NCBI RefSeq assembly: GCF_024158125.1
Contig: NZ_JAMZFT010000002.1
Coordinates: 496,001 to 560,000, forward strand
Direction of reading: 5' to 3'
Source: Futiania mangrovi
GTDB taxonomy: Bacteria > Pseudomonadota > Alphaproteobacteria > Futianiales > Futianiaceae
DNA: 64,000 bases
Shown: piece by piece, positions 53,830-62,105 of the stretch
Numbering within the stretch: position 1 is the first letter of the stretch
How the letters are laid out: every line of letters begins with the position of its first letter
Program-made: the position numbers and the translations under genes
The notes under the pieces: model-generated
Told to the model about the DNA's origin: nothing
Databases searched by the model: none
Seen by the model: the letters and a program-made list of their open reading frames with translations, nothing else

Positions 53830-55977
53830 ATGATGCGCATGATACCGCTGATCGGCTATGCGGACCGGCTGTCGGGCCGGCCGGGCGACACCATCGGCTT
53901 CAAGGTATCGAGCGCGGGGGGCGAGCCCTTCACGGCAAGCCTCGTCCGCATCGTCTGCTCCGACCCCAATCCGGCCGGCCCCGGCATCCTGGAGGAGCAG
54001 GTGCCGGCGGATTTCGCAGGGGAGTACCCCTCGCGTGTGCAGCCCTTGAAGCCCGGCTCCTGGGGTCGGTCCGACGGGACGCTCGACCTCGATGGCGCAC
54101 GCGGGCTGCGCCTCTCCGCCCTGATCTGGCCGACGCGCACGGACGAGGTGTCCGACCGGCAGACCGTCCTCGCCTGGGGGCCGGTCGCGCTGGATCTCGC
54201 GCCGGGTGGCCTGCTGGAAGCCCGGGTGGGTGACACGGTCGTGCAGGCGCACGGAAAGCTGCATGGGCGGCACTGGTACAGCGCCTGGATGAGCCTCAGC
54301 GCCGACGGACGGACCCTGAGCGTCGGCGCCGACCCGCTGGGCCACGGCGGCGAGGCGCCGCGGGCGGCCAGCGCGCCGATGGAGGCATTGCCGGGCCTGG
54401 CCCCTGCGCCGGTCACGGTCGCCGCCGAGGCGTGGGAGGGCGACACGCGCCATGTCTTCAACGGCAAGATCGAGGCCCCGGCGATCCACGCCGATGCGGA
54501 CGGGGCGGAGGCCGCGCTCGCCCTGCGCTGGGACTTCGCACGCGAGATGTCCTCGACCCGGATCGTCGACACGGGGCCGAAGGGCCTTCACGGGCAATTG
54601 TTCAATTACCCGGCGCGCGCGATGACCGGTGCGTCCTGGACCGGCGAGGAGATGTGCTGGCGGCACGCACCCGGCCAGTACGGCGCGATCCATTTCCACG
54701 ACGACGACCTCTACGACGCAGGCTGGGAGACCGATTTCAGCTTCACCATCCCGGAGGACCTGCCGTCCGGCATCTATGCAGCGCGCATCGCCTGCGGCGC
54801 GCACGAGGACGCGATCCCGTTCTTCGTGGCGCCGCCAAGGGGGGAGCGTCGCGCGCGGCTCTGCGTGCTGGTTTCCACCTTCACCTACGCGATCTACGGC
54901 AACCATGCGCGGCCCGACTTCGTGCCGGCATGGAAGGCGCGGTTCGAGGCGTGGAATGCCTATCCCTGGAACCCGGCGGAGCATCCGGAGTACGGGCTGT
55001 CGACCTACAACTACCACTCCGACCGGTCGGGCATCTGCCACGGCAGCCACCTGCGGCCGCTGATGAACCTGAAGCCCGGCTATCTGACCTTCGGCTATGG
55101 CGAGGGGTCGGGCCTCAGGCACTTCCCGGCGGACACGCATCTGATCGCCTGGCTTCACGCCAAGGGCATCGATTACGACATCGTCACCGACCGGGAGTTG
55201 CACGAGGAGGGCGGGGCGGCCATCGCGGGCTACAAGGCCGTCGTGACGGGCACCCACCCCGAATATCACACGCGCGAGACGCTGGACGCGCTGCAGACCT
55301 ACCGCGACACGGGCGGGCGGCTGATCTATCTCGGCGGCAACGGCTTCTACTGGCGCATCGCCGTGCACCCGGAGAACCCGGACATCCTGGAGATCCGGCG
55401 CGGCGAGGGCGGCATCCGCGCCTGGGCGGCGGAGCCCGGCGAATACTACAACGCCTTCGACGGGGCCTATGGCGGCCTGTGGCGGCGCAGCGGGCGGCCG
55501 CCGCAGATGCTGGCGGGGATCGGCTTCTCCGCGCAGGGCCAGTTCGAGGCGTCCTACTACCGCCGCCGGATCGGGCCGGACGCGCCGCCGTCGGCCGCCT
55601 GGATCTTCGAGGGCGTCGACGACGAGATCATCGGCAATTTCGGGCTGAGCGCCGGGGGTGCGGCGGGGTTCGAGCTGGACCGCGCGGACGTCCGCCTAGG
55701 CTCGCCCGAGGACATCGAGGTGGTCGCCAGCTCCGAGGCGCACGGGTCCACCTTCGTGCTGGTGCCCGAGGAGCAGCTGACCCACATCACCACCTGGCCC
55801 GGCGAGCCCTGGCAGAAGCTGATCCGCGCCGACATGGCCTATTTCAGGGCGCCGGGCGGCGGCGAGGTGTTCGCCACCGGCTCCATCACCTTCTGCGGCA
55901 GCCTTCCGCACAACGGGTTCGAGAACAATGTGAGCCGCGTCCTCGAGAACGTGATGCGGCGGTTCCTGAGGGACTAG
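53830..55977 (+). CDS. N,N-dimethylformamidase large-subunit-like amidohydrolase
   Basis: A 715-aa protein related to the beta (large) subunit of dimethylformamidase, which splits DMF into dimethylamine and formate using a mononuclear iron site. The N-terminal part (to about 330) is built of beta sandwiches, with a LamG-like segment (LALRWDFAREMSSTRIVDTG, positions about 232-251). The catalytic part has TYAIYGNHARPD (Tyr353/356), NYHSDRSG (Tyr395) and THPEYHTRE (His476, Glu478). The Tyr, Tyr, Glu spacing matches the two-tyrosine-one-carboxylate iron centre described for the Paracoccus enzyme, as I recall it. No small subunit (about 130 aa) lies nearby, so the true substrate may be another amide. 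GAGGGGGG precedes the ATG. Its stop shares CTAG with the stop of the CoA-transferase on the other strand. Confidence 0.85.
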   Translation: MMRMIPLIGYADRLSGRPGDTIGFKVSSAGGEPFTASLVRIVCSDPNPAGPGILEEQVPADFAGEYPSRVQPLKPGSWGRSDGTLDLDGARGLRLSALIWPTRTDEVSDRQTVLAWGPVALDLAPGGLLEARVGDTVVQAHGKLHGRHWYSAWMSLSADGRTLSVGADPLGHGGEAPRAASAPMEALPGLAPAPVTVAAEAWEGDTRHVFNGKIEAPAIHADADGAEAALALRWDFAREMSSTRIVDTGPKGLHGQLFNYPARAMTGASWTGEEMCWRHAPGQYGAIHFHDDDLYDAGWETDFSFTIPEDLPSGIYAARIACGAHEDAIPFFVAPPRGERRARLCVLVSTFTYAIYGNHARPDFVPAWKARFEAWNAYPWNPAEHPEYGLSTYNYHSDRSGICHGSHLRPLMNLKPGYLTFGYGEGSGLRHFPADTHLIAWLHAKGIDYDIVTDRELHEEGGAAIAGYKAVVTGTHPEYHTRETLDALQTYRDTGGRLIYLGGNGFYWRIAVHPENPDILEIRRGEGGIRAWAAEPGEYYNAFDGAYGGLWRRSGRPPQMLAGIGFSAQGQFEASYYRRRIGPDAPPSAAWIFEGVDDEIIGNFGLSAGGAAGFELDRADVRLGSPEDIEVVASSEAHGSTFVLVPEEQLTHITTWPGEPWQKLIRADMAYFRAPGGGEVFATGSITFCGSLPHNGFENNVSRVLENVMRRFLRD

Positions 55978-57197
55978 AGCACACCCTTCGCCTTGAGGTC
56001 CGCAATCTCCGCGTCAGTGAGGCCAAGCTCGCCGGTCAGCACCTCGCGGGCGTGCTGGCCGAGATAGGGCGGCGGCGTCGGCGCGGTCGTGTCGGTGCTG
56101 GCGAACTTCACCGGGTTGCCGACCTGCGGGATGGTGCCCGCGCGGTCGTCCGGATAGTCGCGCTGCAGCCCGCGCGCCTTGACGTGCGGGTCGGCGAACA
56201 CCGCCTCGATGTCGTTGATCGGGCCGCAGGGCACGCCGTGCTGCTCCAGCAGCGCAATCCAGTCGGCCGAGGTTCGCCCGGCGATGGCCCCGCCCAGCAG
56301 GTCGGTCAGCGCGTCGCGGTTGATGACCCGGTCCACGTTGCGGGTGAAGCGCGGGTCGGCCCCCACCGCGTCGAGGCCCGCCGCCTTGCAGAACTTGGCG
56401 AACTGCGCGTCGTTGCCGACGGCGAGGATGATGTGGCCGTCGGCGGTCGCGAACACCTGGTAGGGCACCACGTTCGGATGCCGGTTGCCCATGCGCACCG
56501 GCGCCTTGCCGGAGACGAGATAGTTCGACGCCTGGTTGGCGAGCGCCGCGATCTGGCAGTCGAGGAGGGCCACGTCGATCGTCTCGCCCTCGCCGGTGTG
56601 GTCGCGCTTGACGAGCGCGGTCAGGATCGCCGCGGTGGCGTAGAGCCCGGTCGTGAGGTCCGACATGGCGACGCCGATCTTCATGGGCTCGGCGCCCGGC
56701 GCGCCGTCCGGCTGGCCGGTGATGCTCATCAGCCCGCTCATGGCCTGGATCAGGAAGTCGTAGCCCGCCCGCTTCGCATAGGGTCCGGTCTGGCCGAAGC
56801 CCGTGACCGAGCAATAGACGAGCCGCGGGTTGATGGCGCGCAGGCTGTCGGCGTCGAGGCCGTATTTCTTCAGGCCGCCGACCTTGTAGTTCTCGACCAC
56901 CACGTCGGCCTTCTCCGCCAGCTTGCGGACGAGTGCCTGCCCCTCCGGCGTCGTGAAGTCGATGGTTACGGAGCGTTTCCCGCGGTTCGCGGCGATGGTG
57001 TAGGCCGAGAGGCCCGGGTCCTTGTCGGTCGGCTCGACGAGCCAGGGCGGCCCCCAGGTGCGGGTGTCGTCGCCCTGCTTGGGACGCTCCACCTTGACGA
57101 CGTCCGCGCCCATGTCGGCCAGGAACTGCGTGGCCCACGGCCCCGCCAGCACCCGCGACAGATCCAGCACCCTGATGTGACCGAGCGGTCCAGGCAT
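55974..57197 (-). CDS. CaiB/BaiF class III CoA-transferase (first)
   Basis: A 407-aa enzyme that moves CoA between carboxylic acids through a mixed anhydride on an Asp. N-terminal HIRVLDLSRVLAGPWATQFLADMGADVVKVE, the NRGKRSVTID strand, YCSVTGFGQTGPYA, and the catalytic-Asp region MKIGVAMSDLTTGLYA are typical. Members use succinyl-CoA, formyl-CoA or similar donors; the substrate here is not determined. I chose ATG 57197, with AAGGGG upstream; a GTG at 57203 is also in frame. It shares a convergent CTAG stop with the DMFase-like gene. Confidence 0.92.
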   Translation of the reverse strand: MPGPLGHIRVLDLSRVLAGPWATQFLADMGADVVKVERPKQGDDTRTWGPPWLVEPTDKDPGLSAYTIAANRGKRSVTIDFTTPEGQALVRKLAEKADVVVENYKVGGLKKYGLDADSLRAINPRLVYCSVTGFGQTGPYAKRAGYDFLIQAMSGLMSITGQPDGAPGAEPMKIGVAMSDLTTGLYATAAILTALVKRDHTGEGETIDVALLDCQIAALANQASNYLVSGKAPVRMGNRHPNVVPYQVFATADGHIILAVGNDAQFAKFCKAAGLDAVGADPRFTRNVDRVINRDALTDLLGGAIAGRTSADWIALLEQHGVPCGPINDIEAVFADPHVKARGLQRDYPDDRAGTIPQVGNPVKFASTDTTAPTPPPYLGQHAREVLTGELGLTDAEIADLKAKGVL

Positions 57198-57394
57198 CCT
57201 CACTCACCCCTTGCGTATAGCGCCTTCTCGCGCATGTGGTTCACCGCGCCTTCTGGGGCAAGCGCGCGGCCTTGTCCATCGCGGGCGGCGGCATGGCAGG
57301 CTTGCCGGGGGGCTGAGCGGCTTGCCTGGCGCGCTGGATCGGTCCACCTTCCGGCACCGGACAGGACCGTAGACCGGCTAGGGATGAGGGAACC

Positions 57395-58177
57395 ATGGAT
57401 TTCGGACTGAAGGGACGCCGCGCGCTGGTGCTCGCCTCGACACGCGGTTTGGGACGGGCGATCGCCACCTCGCTCGCCGCGGAGGGGGCCGAGGTCGTGA
57501 TCTGCGGGCGCGACGGCGCGGACAAGGCGGCTTCCGAGATCGCCGCGCAGACCGGCGCGCAGGTGCACGGCATCCTGTGCGACCTGCACGACCGCGCGCA
57601 GGTCGACGACCTGATCCGCGTGGTGCAGCAGAAGCTGGGGGGCGTGGACGTGCTCGTGCTCAACGGTGGGGGCCCGCCGCCCGCCCCGGCCATCGAGATC
57701 TCCGGCGCGGATTGGAAGCTGTGGTTCGAGCGCATGGTAGAGACGCTGATACACGTGGCGGGCGCCTTCCTGCCCGACATGCGGGCGCGCGGCTGGGGGC
57801 GGCTGGTGACGGTCGCGTCCTCGGCGGCGGTGCAGCCCTTGCCGCACATGGCGCTGTCGAACAGCCTGCGCGCGGGTCTCCTGGCGTGGAACAAGACGCT
57901 TGCCGCCGAAGTGGCGGCGGACGGGGTCACCTGCAACGTGATCCTGCCGGGCCGGATCCAGACCGACCGGGTCGACCAGCTCGACGAGGCGAAGGCCAGG
58001 CGCGAGGGCCGGACCGTCGACCAGGTGCGGGCGCAGGCGCTGGCCGGCATCCCGGCGGCGCGCTACGGCCAGCCGAAGGAGTTCGGTGACGCCGCGGCCT
58101 TCCTGTGCTCGGAGCAGGCGAGCTATGTCACCGGCACGCTGATGCGGGTCGACGGCGGCTATATCCGCGCGGTCTGA
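57395..58177 (+). CDS. Atypical SDR (FabG-like) lacking the Tyr-x3-Lys pair
   Basis: A 260-aa SDR with a Rossmann start RRALVLASTRGLGRAIATSLA, in which the usual TGxxxGxG is ASTRGLG, and LVLNGGGPPPA in place of NNAG. The Ser of the catalytic set is present (VASSAAVQP), but the Tyr-x3-Lys positions are Ser155 and Arg159 (LSNSLR). C-terminal GTLMRVDGGYIRAV is standard. A branch of FabG-like SDRs has this S-N-x-x-R pattern; their chemistry is unknown. Located between two CoA-transferase genes that run the other way, with GAGGGA before the ATG. Confidence 0.88.
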   Translation: MDFGLKGRRALVLASTRGLGRAIATSLAAEGAEVVICGRDGADKAASEIAAQTGAQVHGILCDLHDRAQVDDLIRVVQQKLGGVDVLVLNGGGPPPAPAIEISGADWKLWFERMVETLIHVAGAFLPDMRARGWGRLVTVASSAAVQPLPHMALSNSLRAGLLAWNKTLAAEVAADGVTCNVILPGRIQTDRVDQLDEAKARREGRTVDQVRAQALAGIPAARYGQPKEFGDAAAFLCSEQASYVTGTLMRVDGGYIRAV

Positions 58178-58202
58178 GGCCTGGCTCCCGCAGAAGACAC
58201 CG

Positions 58203-59417
58203 TCAGGCGGCATCCTCCGCCTGGCGGCCCGCGCCGGTGGCGAGCAGGGCGTCGATCTCGCCCGAGCTGAGCCCCGCCTCGGCCAGCACCTCGCGCGTGT
58301 GGGCGCCGAGCCGGGGGGCGCCGCGCCGGATCGCGCCGGGCGATGCCTTGAAGCGCACCGGGATCGCGGTTGTGACGAGCGGTCCCTCGGTCGGGTGGTC
58401 GAGGCGCTGGAAGAAGCCCGTGGCCTTGAGGTGCGGGTCCTCCGGCAGGTCCTCCAGCCGGTTGACCGGCATGGCGGGGATGTCCGCCTCCTCGAAGGTC
58501 GCGAGCCACTCGGCGGTGGGACGCGCGGGCATCGCGTCGGCGATCATGCCGTAAAGCTCGGCAATGGCGCGGCTGCGCGCGCCGGCGTCGGTGACGCGCA
58601 CGTCGTCTGCCATTTCGGGCCGCCCGGCGGCCACGAAGAAGCGCTGCCACTGCTTCGTCGTGTAGGGCATGACCGTGATGTGCCCGTCGGCGGTCGCATA
58701 GGGCCGGCGATGGGGCGCGAGCACGCGGTCGTAGCCCATCGGCCCTCCCGGCGGGTCGAATACCGCGCCCGCCATGTGCTCCAGCAGCACGAAGGAGGTC
58801 AGCGTCTCGAACATCGGGACCTCGACCTCCTGGCCCTCGCCCGTCCGCTCCCGGTGGAAGAGCGCCATGGCGATGGCCCAGGTGACGGTGAGGCCCGCCG
58901 TCTTGTCGGCGAGGATGGTCGGGGCGTATCGCGGCTCCCCGTCGGCGCGCTGGCGGGCGGCAAGGTCGGCCACGCCCGACATGGCCTGGATCACGTCGTC
59001 ATAGGCGGGTTTGTCCTCGTAGGGCCCGCCCTGGCCGAAGCCCCAGGCCGAGCAATAAACGAGGCGCGGGTTGACGGCCTTCAGATCCTCCCACGCGAGG
59101 CCCAGCCGGGCGATGGCCCTGGGCCGCATCGAATGGACGAAGACGTCCGCGCCCGCGACGAGGCGCAGCAGTGCGGCGCGCGCCGCCTTCTGCTTCAGGT
59201 CCAGCGCGACCGAGCGCTTGTTGCGGTTGGCGTTCATGAACACCGCGCCCATGCCGGGCGAGCGCAGGGGGGCGATGCCGCGCAGAACGTCGCCTTCGGG
59301 AGCCTCGACCTTGATGACGTCGGCGCCCATGTCGCCCAGGGTCTGCGTCGCGTAGGGGCCGAGAACCACCGATGTGAGGTCCACCACCCTGATCCCTGCC
59401 AAGGGCCCTTGTGCCAT
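58203..59417 (-). CDS. CaiB/BaiF class III CoA-transferase (second)
   Basis: A 404-aa CoA-transferase distinct from the one at 55974: IRVVDLTSVVLGPYATQTLGDMGADVIKVE at the start, NRNKRSVALDLK, YCSAWGFGQGGPYEDKPAYDDVIQAMSG, and the catalytic-Asp region PTILADKTAGL near residue 170. The PAYDDVIQA variant places it with formyl-CoA- or mesaconyl-CoA-like CoA-transferase groups, but the substrate is open. 26 nt separate its stop from the SDR stop. The spacer to the acyl-CoA dehydrogenase gene (59418-59691) must hold both divergent promoters. Confidence 0.92.
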   Translation of the reverse strand: MAQGPLAGIRVVDLTSVVLGPYATQTLGDMGADVIKVEAPEGDVLRGIAPLRSPGMGAVFMNANRNKRSVALDLKQKAARAALLRLVAGADVFVHSMRPRAIARLGLAWEDLKAVNPRLVYCSAWGFGQGGPYEDKPAYDDVIQAMSGVADLAARQRADGEPRYAPTILADKTAGLTVTWAIAMALFHRERTGEGQEVEVPMFETLTSFVLLEHMAGAVFDPPGGPMGYDRVLAPHRRPYATADGHITVMPYTTKQWQRFFVAAGRPEMADDVRVTDAGARSRAIAELYGMIADAMPARPTAEWLATFEEADIPAMPVNRLEDLPEDPHLKATGFFQRLDHPTEGPLVTTAIPVRFKASPGAIRRGAPRLGAHTREVLAEAGLSSGEIDALLATGAGRQAEDAA

Positions 59418-59691
59418 CTGAATTCACCCGTTAGGAAATTGCGGAACATCGTTTCACTGGCGACGGCGCTTTTAGCAACAGATGACCGAAACGACCACTT
59501 CGTTGACCGTGGAGCAGGCGCTCGCCGCGCGCACATGCGCCAGCGCGCGCGCATTCCGCCCCATGCCGCAGGAGGGCGCCCGCGTACCTTCCGCCGTGTG
59601 AACCCGACCCTTTACCGGCGCCGGGGCAACGACCCCGTCCGTGCGCCGCAATCACAAGACAAGACACGTCCTTGCCAAGGAGATGCATCGC
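59418..59691. other. Divergent promoter spacer
   Basis: 274 bp between the second CoA-transferase (leftward) and the acyl-CoA dehydrogenase (rightward). No RNA gene or small coding region is convincing. A TTGACC near 59504 is the only -35-like sequence I noticed, and no clear -10 follows. Confidence 0.4.
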
Positions 59692-60852
59692 ATGGATTTC
59701 GAACTGACGGCCGACCAGAAGGAGCTGCGCGAGGCCGCGCGCACCTTCGCCCGCGAACAGATGGCGCCGGTCGCCAGGGAGATCGAGGCGACGAGCGAAC
59801 CCCTCTCGCGCGAATGGAAGCACAAGTACGGCGAGATGGGCTTCCTGGGCGTCAATCTGCCGAAGGAATATGGCGGGCTCGGCCTCTCCGACCTCGACGC
59901 TTTGCTGGTGCTGGAGCAGTTCGTGCAGGTGCACCCGGGGGTCGCCTTCCCGATCTTCGAGGCGAGCGTCGGCCCGATCAAGGCAATCGAGAAGTTCGGG
60001 ACCGACAGCCTGAAGAAGGACCTGCTGCCGCGCGTCGCGACCGGCGACGCGGTCGTCGCCGTCGCCATGTCGGAGCCCGAGGCGGGAACCGCGCTCACCG
60101 ACCTTAAGACGCGCGCGGAGATCAAGGGCGACAAGGTCGTCGTCACGGGCACGAAGCGCTGGTGCTCCGGCGGGGGCAAGGCGGACGGCTACCTCGTCTA
60201 TTCGCGCATGGGCGACGGCGCGGGGGCCAAGGGGATCGGCGCGGTCTACGTGCCGGGCGACGCGCAGGGCCTGACCTTCGGCAAGCGCGAGCAGCTGATG
60301 GGCTTCCGCGGCATTTATTCGGCCGACATGTTCTTCGACAAGGTGGAGGTGCCGCTCGACCACGTGGTCGTGCCGGAAGGCGGGTTCCCGAAGCTGATGC
60401 AGGCCTTCGACCTGGAACGCTGCGGCAACTCGACCATGTGCCTCGGCATCGCGCAGGCCGCGCTCGACGAGGCGCTCGCCTACGTCAAGGAGCGCACCCA
60501 GTTCGGCAAGCCGCTGATCGAGTTCCAGGCGGTCCAGATGAAGATCGCCGAGATGGCGATGCAGGTCGACGCCGCGCGCCTGCTGATCTGGCGCGCCGTG
60601 ACGCAGGCCGAGCACGGCTTCCCCTCCATCGCCAACAGTTCCATCGCCAAGTGCTTCTCCAACGAGATGGTGCGCGATGTGACCGGCAAGGCGATGCAGC
60701 TGATGGGCGGCTACGGCTACTCCAAGGAATACCCGGCCGAGCAGCGGTTCCGGGACGCCTGGGGCTGGGGCATCGCCGGCGGCGCCATCGACATCCAGAA
60801 GGTCAACATCGCCGCGGCACTGGCCGGCAAGCGGTTCGACCAGCGCCGGTGA
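59692..60852 (+). CDS. Acyl-CoA dehydrogenase family protein with IVD-like glutamate position
   Basis: A 386-aa FAD enzyme that introduces an alpha-beta double bond in an acyl-CoA. It shows FLGVNLPKEYGGLGLS, the FAD-binding AMSEPEAGTALTDLKT and the C-terminal KAMQLMGGYGYSKEYPAEQRFRD. The usual C-terminal catalytic Glu (in YEGT of short- and medium-chain enzymes) is replaced: the segment reads WGIAGGAIDIQ with Gly363 at that place. A Glu occurs instead at 242 in FDLERCGNSTMCLG, the helix position used by isovaleryl-CoA dehydrogenase. This suggests a branched or otherwise bulky substrate. AAGGAG lies 9 nt before the ATG. Confidence 0.92.
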   Translation: MDFELTADQKELREAARTFAREQMAPVAREIEATSEPLSREWKHKYGEMGFLGVNLPKEYGGLGLSDLDALLVLEQFVQVHPGVAFPIFEASVGPIKAIEKFGTDSLKKDLLPRVATGDAVVAVAMSEPEAGTALTDLKTRAEIKGDKVVVTGTKRWCSGGGKADGYLVYSRMGDGAGAKGIGAVYVPGDAQGLTFGKREQLMGFRGIYSADMFFDKVEVPLDHVVVPEGGFPKLMQAFDLERCGNSTMCLGIAQAALDEALAYVKERTQFGKPLIEFQAVQMKIAEMAMQVDAARLLIWRAVTQAEHGFPSIANSSIAKCFSNEMVRDVTGKAMQLMGGYGYSKEYPAEQRFRDAWGWGIAGGAIDIQKVNIAAALAGKRFDQRR

Positions 60853-60887
60853 CGCGGGACTCCGCGCGGGGCCGTGCTCTCGCGCGC

Positions 60888-60916
60888 TTGTTGGGGTGCG
60901 GGCTTCGTGCTAGCGT
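60888..60916 (+). promoter_or_regulatory. Possible promoter of dctP
   Basis: TTGTTG (60888-60893) and TAGCGT (60911-60916) are 17 bp apart, about 70 bp before the dctP start. The match is moderate. Confidence 0.28.
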
Positions 60917-60983
60917 TTGAGGCTCATCGGCACGTCAACGAAATTCAAGAAAATCAGTGCTTAAGACAAGGGAGGTTGAGCAC

Positions 60984-62024
60984 ATGAAGACTAAGGTACT
61001 TGCGCTCGCGGCGGCGGTTGCCGCAGCGGCAGCGTTCGCCCTGCCGGCAGGCGCCCAGACGGTCGAGGGACCGAAGGTGAGCTGGAAGCTTTCCACCTGG
61101 GGCAACCCCCGGGCATTCACCAAGGGGATCGAGCATATCGCCGAGGTGGTCAAGGAGCGCACCGGCGGCAACTTCACCATCGAGATCTTCTATGGCGAGG
61201 CGCTGTCCAAGGCCCGGGAGAACCTGGACGGCATCAAGCTCGGCGCGTTCGACGCCGCGCAGCTCTGCAACTTCTACCATCCGGGCAAGAACCCCGCGTG
61301 GATGATCTTCACCATGCCGTTCCTGCCAATCGGCGACTGGGACGTGCGCGAGAAGGTGACGCGCGCGATGTACAAGCATCCGGCCTTCATCGCGGACATG
61401 GATGGCTGGAACGCCATGCCGTACATGTCGGCGCTGCTGCCGCAGTACGAGTTCCTGGGCCGCGGCGAGCCGCCGCTCAAGCTCTCGGACTGGAACGGCA
61501 AGCGGGTGCGTGCGGGCGGTGGCCTCGGTCTCGCCATGGAAGTGCTGGGCGCGACCCGCACCACGGTTCCGGCGACGGAGGTCTACACCTCGATGGAGCG
61601 GGGCACGGTCGACGCGGCCTCGTTCCCCTACACCTACGCCCATGCCGCCTACAAGATCCCGGAAGTGGCCGACTGGTTCACGAACAACATGTCGCCGGGC
61701 ACGTCGGAGTGCGGCACTGTCTTCAGCAAGACCTCCTACGGCAAGCTTCCGGAGCAGTACAAGGCGCTCCTCGAGGACGTGCTGGACGAGGCCTATGACG
61801 TCCAGGTCCAGGCCTATATCGACATCGACAAGAAGAACCTGCCGGACTTCAAGGCGAAGCTGCAGGAGATCCTGTACACGCCGGAACAGCTGGCCGAGTT
61901 CCAGAAGGTCGCCGGTACGCCGGTGTGGGACCAGTGGGTCGCGGAAAACCAGGAAAAGTTCGACGCCCGCGGGCTGCTGAACGACCTTCTGGCCGAGATC
62001 GAAAAGGCCCAGAAGGGCAGCTGA
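60984..62024 (+). CDS. dctP: TRAP transporter substrate-binding protein (DctP family)
   Basis: A 346-aa periplasmic receptor. MKTK followed by an Ala-rich hydrophobic stretch and AGAQ forms a signal peptide ending near residue 24. The mature protein has the DctP pattern: SWKLSTWGNPRAFTKG, GGNFTIEIFYGEALSK, LNDWNGKR-like (here LSDWNGKRVRAGGG, with the Arg that clamps the substrate carboxylate near 177), and EVYTSMERGTVDAASFPYTY. The ligand is probably a carboxylate. GGGAGG precedes the ATG. A hairpin between dctP and dctQ may give more receptor than membrane subunits. Confidence 0.94.
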   Translation: MKTKVLALAAAVAAAAAFALPAGAQTVEGPKVSWKLSTWGNPRAFTKGIEHIAEVVKERTGGNFTIEIFYGEALSKARENLDGIKLGAFDAAQLCNFYHPGKNPAWMIFTMPFLPIGDWDVREKVTRAMYKHPAFIADMDGWNAMPYMSALLPQYEFLGRGEPPLKLSDWNGKRVRAGGGLGLAMEVLGATRTTVPATEVYTSMERGTVDAASFPYTYAHAAYKIPEVADWFTNNMSPGTSECGTVFSKTSYGKLPEQYKALLEDVLDEAYDVQVQAYIDIDKKNLPDFKAKLQEILYTPEQLAEFQKVAGTPVWDQWVAENQEKFDARGLLNDLLAEIEKAQKGS

Positions 62025-62050
62025 TCCGGGCCTGACAGGCGAAAGCTCCA

Positions 62051-62087
62051 GGGCCGCGCCGGGCCAGTTTCGGCGCGGCCCTTCTTT
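62051..62087 (+). terminator. Attenuator/terminator between dctP and dctQ
   Basis: GGGCCGCGCC (62051-62060) and GGCGCGGCCC (62072-62081) form a perfect 10-bp stem with an 11-nt loop, followed by TTCTTT. It lies inside an operon, so it is expected to be leaky and to set the ratio of receptor to membrane proteins, or to protect the dctP mRNA end. Confidence 0.65.
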
Positions 62088-62105
62088 CCAACGAGGGGCC
62101 AAATA

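Noticed and set aside
52786-55368. Long leftward frame that would extend dapF into the dimethylformamidase-like gene
   Set aside because: dapF has a normal start at 53676 with a ribosome-binding site; the extension is antisense to a conserved gene.
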